Assembly: GCA_002347405.1 (NCBI GenBank)
Contig: DDXB01000077.1
Span: forward strand, 1-41,157
Length of the DNA: 41,157 nt
Direction: 5' to 3'
DNA from: Rhodocyclaceae bacterium UBA2271
GTDB taxonomy: Bacteria; Pseudomonadota; Gammaproteobacteria; Burkholderiales; Rhodocyclaceae
Each line of letters starts with the position of its first letter. Position 1 is the first letter of the stretch. This document shows, in pieces, positions 38,963-41,157 of this stretch. The notes beneath the pieces are model-generated. The model saw nothing but the letters and a program-made list of their open reading frames with translations. It was not told where the DNA came from and did no database searches. The translations under genes and the position numbers were made by a program.

Positions 38963-41157
38963 ATGACCGCCCGCCTCAGGGAAATTCCCTACAACACCAC
39001 TTCGTTTTCCGACCGCGAGATCGTCATCCGCTTGCTGGGCGAGGAGATGTGGGCGGTGCTGGATGTGTTGCGCGGCCAGCGCGTCACCGGCCGTTCGGCG
39101 CGCATGCTGTACGAGGTGCTGGGCGACATCTGGGTGGTGCGCCGCAATCCTTATCTCGAAGACGATCTGCTTGCGAGTCCGGAGCGCCGCCAGGCGCTGG
39201 TCGGTGCGTTGAAGCACCGGCTGGCCGAAATCGAGCGGCGCCGCGCCGGCAATGAGGCCGTGGCGCAGCTCCTCGTCGCGGCGGAGCAGGCGGTGGCCGA
39301 TTTCGAGCAGTGGTTCGCCAACACGCGCACGCTGCGCAAGCGGGTGATGCAGCGGCTGGCCCGCCACACCCATCGCGACAACATCGGCTTTGACGGTCTG
39401 TCACGGGTGGCGCACGTGACGGATGCCACCGACTGGCGGGTCGAGTATCCCTTCGTCGTGCTGACGCCCGATACCGAGGAGGAGATTGCCCCGCTGGTGC
39501 GCGGGCTGATCGAGCTCGAGCTGACCATCATCCCGCGCGGCGGCGGCACCGGCTATACCGGGGGCGCCGTGCCGCTTTCGCCGCGCTCGGCGGTCATCAA
39601 TACCGAAAAGCTCATCGACATGGGCACGCCGGTTGAAACGCTGCTGCCCGGACTGACGCAGCCGTATACCACCCTGTTTACCGGTGCCGGTGTCGTCACC
39701 CGCCGTGCCATCGAGCGGGCGGAAGCGGCCAGCCGCATCTTCGCCTGCGACCCGACCTCGGCCGATGCCTCCTGCATCGGCGGCAACATCGCCATGAATG
39801 CCGGTGGCAAAAAGGCCGTGCTGTGGGGGACGGCGCTCGACAACCTGGCTTCGTGGCGGATGGTGGACACGCAGGGCGCGTGGCTGGAGGTGGAGCGGAT
39901 CGACCACAATCTGGGCAAGATCCACGAGCAGGAGACGGTCACATTTCGCATCAAGCACTTGAGCGACAGCGCTGCCGTGATGAGCGAAGAGATGCTGGCC
40001 ATCCCTGGCGGCACCTTCCGCAAGGCCGGCCTGGGCAAGGACGTCACCGACAAGTTTCTCGCCGGCCTGCCCGGCGTGCAGAAGGAAGGCTGCGACGGCA
40101 TCATCACTTCGGCAGTCTGGATCTTGCACCAGATGCCGCCGGTGACGCGCACCGTCTGCCTCGAATTCTTCGGCCAGGTGCGCGATGCCGTGCCGAGCAT
40201 TGTCGAGATCACCGACTACTTCAAGCCGGGCGGCGCGGGGCTGGCCGCCGGCGTGCAACTGGCCGGCTTCGAGCATCTCGACGAGCGCTATGTGAAGGCG
40301 GTCGGCTACGCCACCAAGGCCAAGCGCCACGGCCGGCCGAAGATGGTGCTGATCGGCGATATCGTCGGCGCCGACGAAGACGCAGTGATGCGCGCCACCT
40401 CGGCCGTGGTGAAGATGGCCAACGCACGCAGTGGCGAGGGTTTCATCGCCGTCACCCCGGAAGCGCGCAAGCAGTTCTGGCTCGATCGCGGCCGTACGGC
40501 GGCGATCTCCCGCCACACCAACGCCTTCAAGATCAACGAGGATGTGGTGATTCCCTTGCCGCGCATGGGCGACTATTGCGACGGCATCGACCGGCTCAAC
40601 ATCGAGCTGTCGATCAGCAACAAGCTGGCCTTGTGCGCCGCACTGGAAGAATTCCTGCGCAGCGACGTCGGCAGCTGGCCGCTGCATCTGGGCGATGCTG
40701 CGCAAAATGGGCTGAATGCCGAAGCGGTGGTCGGTGAGCGGCGCGACCTGGCCCTGGAGGCGGTGGCCGAGGTGCGGGCGCGCTGGCAGGCGCTGCTCGA
40801 TGCGCTGAACACCGATGAGGCGGTGTTCCACCGCCTGCAGGATTATTCGACGCGTGTCTCGTGGAAGAGCGAACTCAAGCCCTTGATGGAGGAGATCTTC
40901 GTCGGCATTGCCTATGGCCCGGTGCTGGAGCGTATCGAAGTGCTGCATGATGAGGTACTCCGGGGGCGCGTGTTCATCGCCCTGCACATGCACGCCGGCG
41001 ACGGCAACGTGCATACCAACATCCCCGTCAACTCCGACAACTACGCCATGCTGCAAACCGCCTACCGCACGGTCGAGCGCATCATGGCGCTGGCGCGGAA
41101 GCTGGGCGGCGTGATTTCCGGGGAACATGGCATCGGCATTACCAAGCTGGAATTCGT
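38963..41157 (+). CDS. Large FAD-linked oxidase (GlcD/D-lactate dehydrogenase type), 5' part
   Basis: The reading frame starts at ATG 38963 and runs off the window after 731 codons without a stop. An N-terminal domain of about 150 residues (REIPYNTTSFSDREIVIRLLG) looks like DUF3683. It is followed by a GlcD-like FAD-binding domain with IIPRGGGTGYTGGAVPL (about 190-206) and DPTSADASCIGGNIAMNAGG, and an FAD-oxidase C-terminal domain with LHMHAGDGNVHTNIP and GEHGIGITK. Family members are about 1,300 residues with a C-terminal 4Fe-4S, GlcF-like half, expected beyond the window. A probable role is membrane-linked oxidation of D-lactate or another 2-hydroxy acid. It is divergent from ttrS; TAGAAT at 38929 is a possible -10. 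Confidence 0.85.
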   Translation, partial: MTARLREIPYNTTSFSDREIVIRLLGEEMWAVLDVLRGQRVTGRSARMLYEVLGDIWVVRRNPYLEDDLLASPERRQALVGALKHRLAEIERRRAGNEAVAQLLVAAEQAVADFEQWFANTRTLRKRVMQRLARHTHRDNIGFDGLSRVAHVTDATDWRVEYPFVVLTPDTEEEIAPLVRGLIELELTIIPRGGGTGYTGGAVPLSPRSAVINTEKLIDMGTPVETLLPGLTQPYTTLFTGAGVVTRRAIERAEAASRIFACDPTSADASCIGGNIAMNAGGKKAVLWGTALDNLASWRMVDTQGAWLEVERIDHNLGKIHEQETVTFRIKHLSDSAAVMSEEMLAIPGGTFRKAGLGKDVTDKFLAGLPGVQKEGCDGIITSAVWILHQMPPVTRTVCLEFFGQVRDAVPSIVEITDYFKPGGAGLAAGVQLAGFEHLDERYVKAVGYATKAKRHGRPKMVLIGDIVGADEDAVMRATSAVVKMANARSGEGFIAVTPEARKQFWLDRGRTAAISRHTNAFKINEDVVIPLPRMGDYCDGIDRLNIELSISNKLALCAALEEFLRSDVGSWPLHLGDAAQNGLNAEAVVGERRDLALEAVAEVRARWQALLDALNTDEAVFHRLQDYSTRVSWKSELKPLMEEIFVGIAYGPVLERIEVLHDEVLRGRVFIALHMHAGDGNVHTNIPVNSDNYAMLQTAYRTVERIMALARKLGGVISGEHGIGITKLEF

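Noticed and set aside
39401..41128. Long minus-strand open frame (575 codons) opposite the FAD oxidase
   Set aside because: It is the GC-rich antisense shadow of a strong, family-matching gene and has no recognisable domains. Similar shadows oppose dacA, slt, rep and ttrA.
1..41157. Genomic island, prophage or defence locus
   Set aside because: No integrase, transposase, tRNA target, phage or defence gene is visible; gene order is the normal chromosomal one for the group.

Overview
The window is about 41 kb of ordinary, gene-dense, GC-rich chromosome. The gene order rodA-rlpA-dacA-dat-ybeD-lipB-lipA and the block cca / NDUFA9-like / slt / ygfA point to a betaproteobacterium, most probably from the Rhodocyclales or a close relative. 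That placement is inferred from gene content and order; no rRNA gene is present. I see no tRNA or rRNA gene, transposase, integrase, CRISPR array or phage gene.

Layout. (1) 314-6622, plus strand: cell-wall genes rodA, rlpA and dacA, then the D-amino-acid aminotransferase dat, and the lipoate pair lipB/lipA behind ybeD. (2) 6570-13538, minus strand: an envelope-lipid block of a zincin-like secreted protein, dgkA, a ColR/ColS-type two-component system, and an operon of a methyltransferase, an LTA-synthase/MdoB-type transferase and a PAP2 phosphatase. A sequence that fits the ColR operator as I remember it lies just upstream of that operon. (3) 13664-22040: DUF4197, rep helicase, cca, pterin dehydratase, a small AF1514-like protein, an NDUFA9-like dehydrogenase, slt and ygfA. 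(4) 22078-25525: an EAL-HDOD protein and a PAS-PAS-GGDEF-EAL protein, separated by repeat DNA. (5) 25661-31026: a C-S lyase type aminotransferase, ilvA, a YqaA/DedA gene with an in-frame repeat insertion, a split GNAT/nitrilase pair and a small unknown gene. (6) 31426-38855: a tetrathionate-reductase-type cluster, ttrBCA facing ttrSR, with a perfect 24-bp palindrome upstream of ttrB. (7) 38963-41157: the first 731 codons of a large FAD-linked oxidase, cut by the window end.

The most unusual content is the dispersed repeat DNA. The best candidate for something undescribed is a hairpin element with a constant 15-nt loop, TTGGGGCGGCCCGGC, and stem arms that differ from copy to copy yet remain complementary. 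I count eight copies. Seven have an ATG 1 to 5 nt after the hairpin in the same orientation; four of those ATGs are the assigned starts of genes, and in three of them the Shine-Dalgarno lies inside the hairpin. A second short element, GTCGGCGCTGGCGGGACGGC and its complement, occurs in both orientations and three reading frames inside coding genes, giving for example the peptide VPPAPTF in three unrelated proteins. rodA is enclosed by roughly 300-bp inverted repeats that share a perfect 47-bp match. No defence or mobile system is visible.
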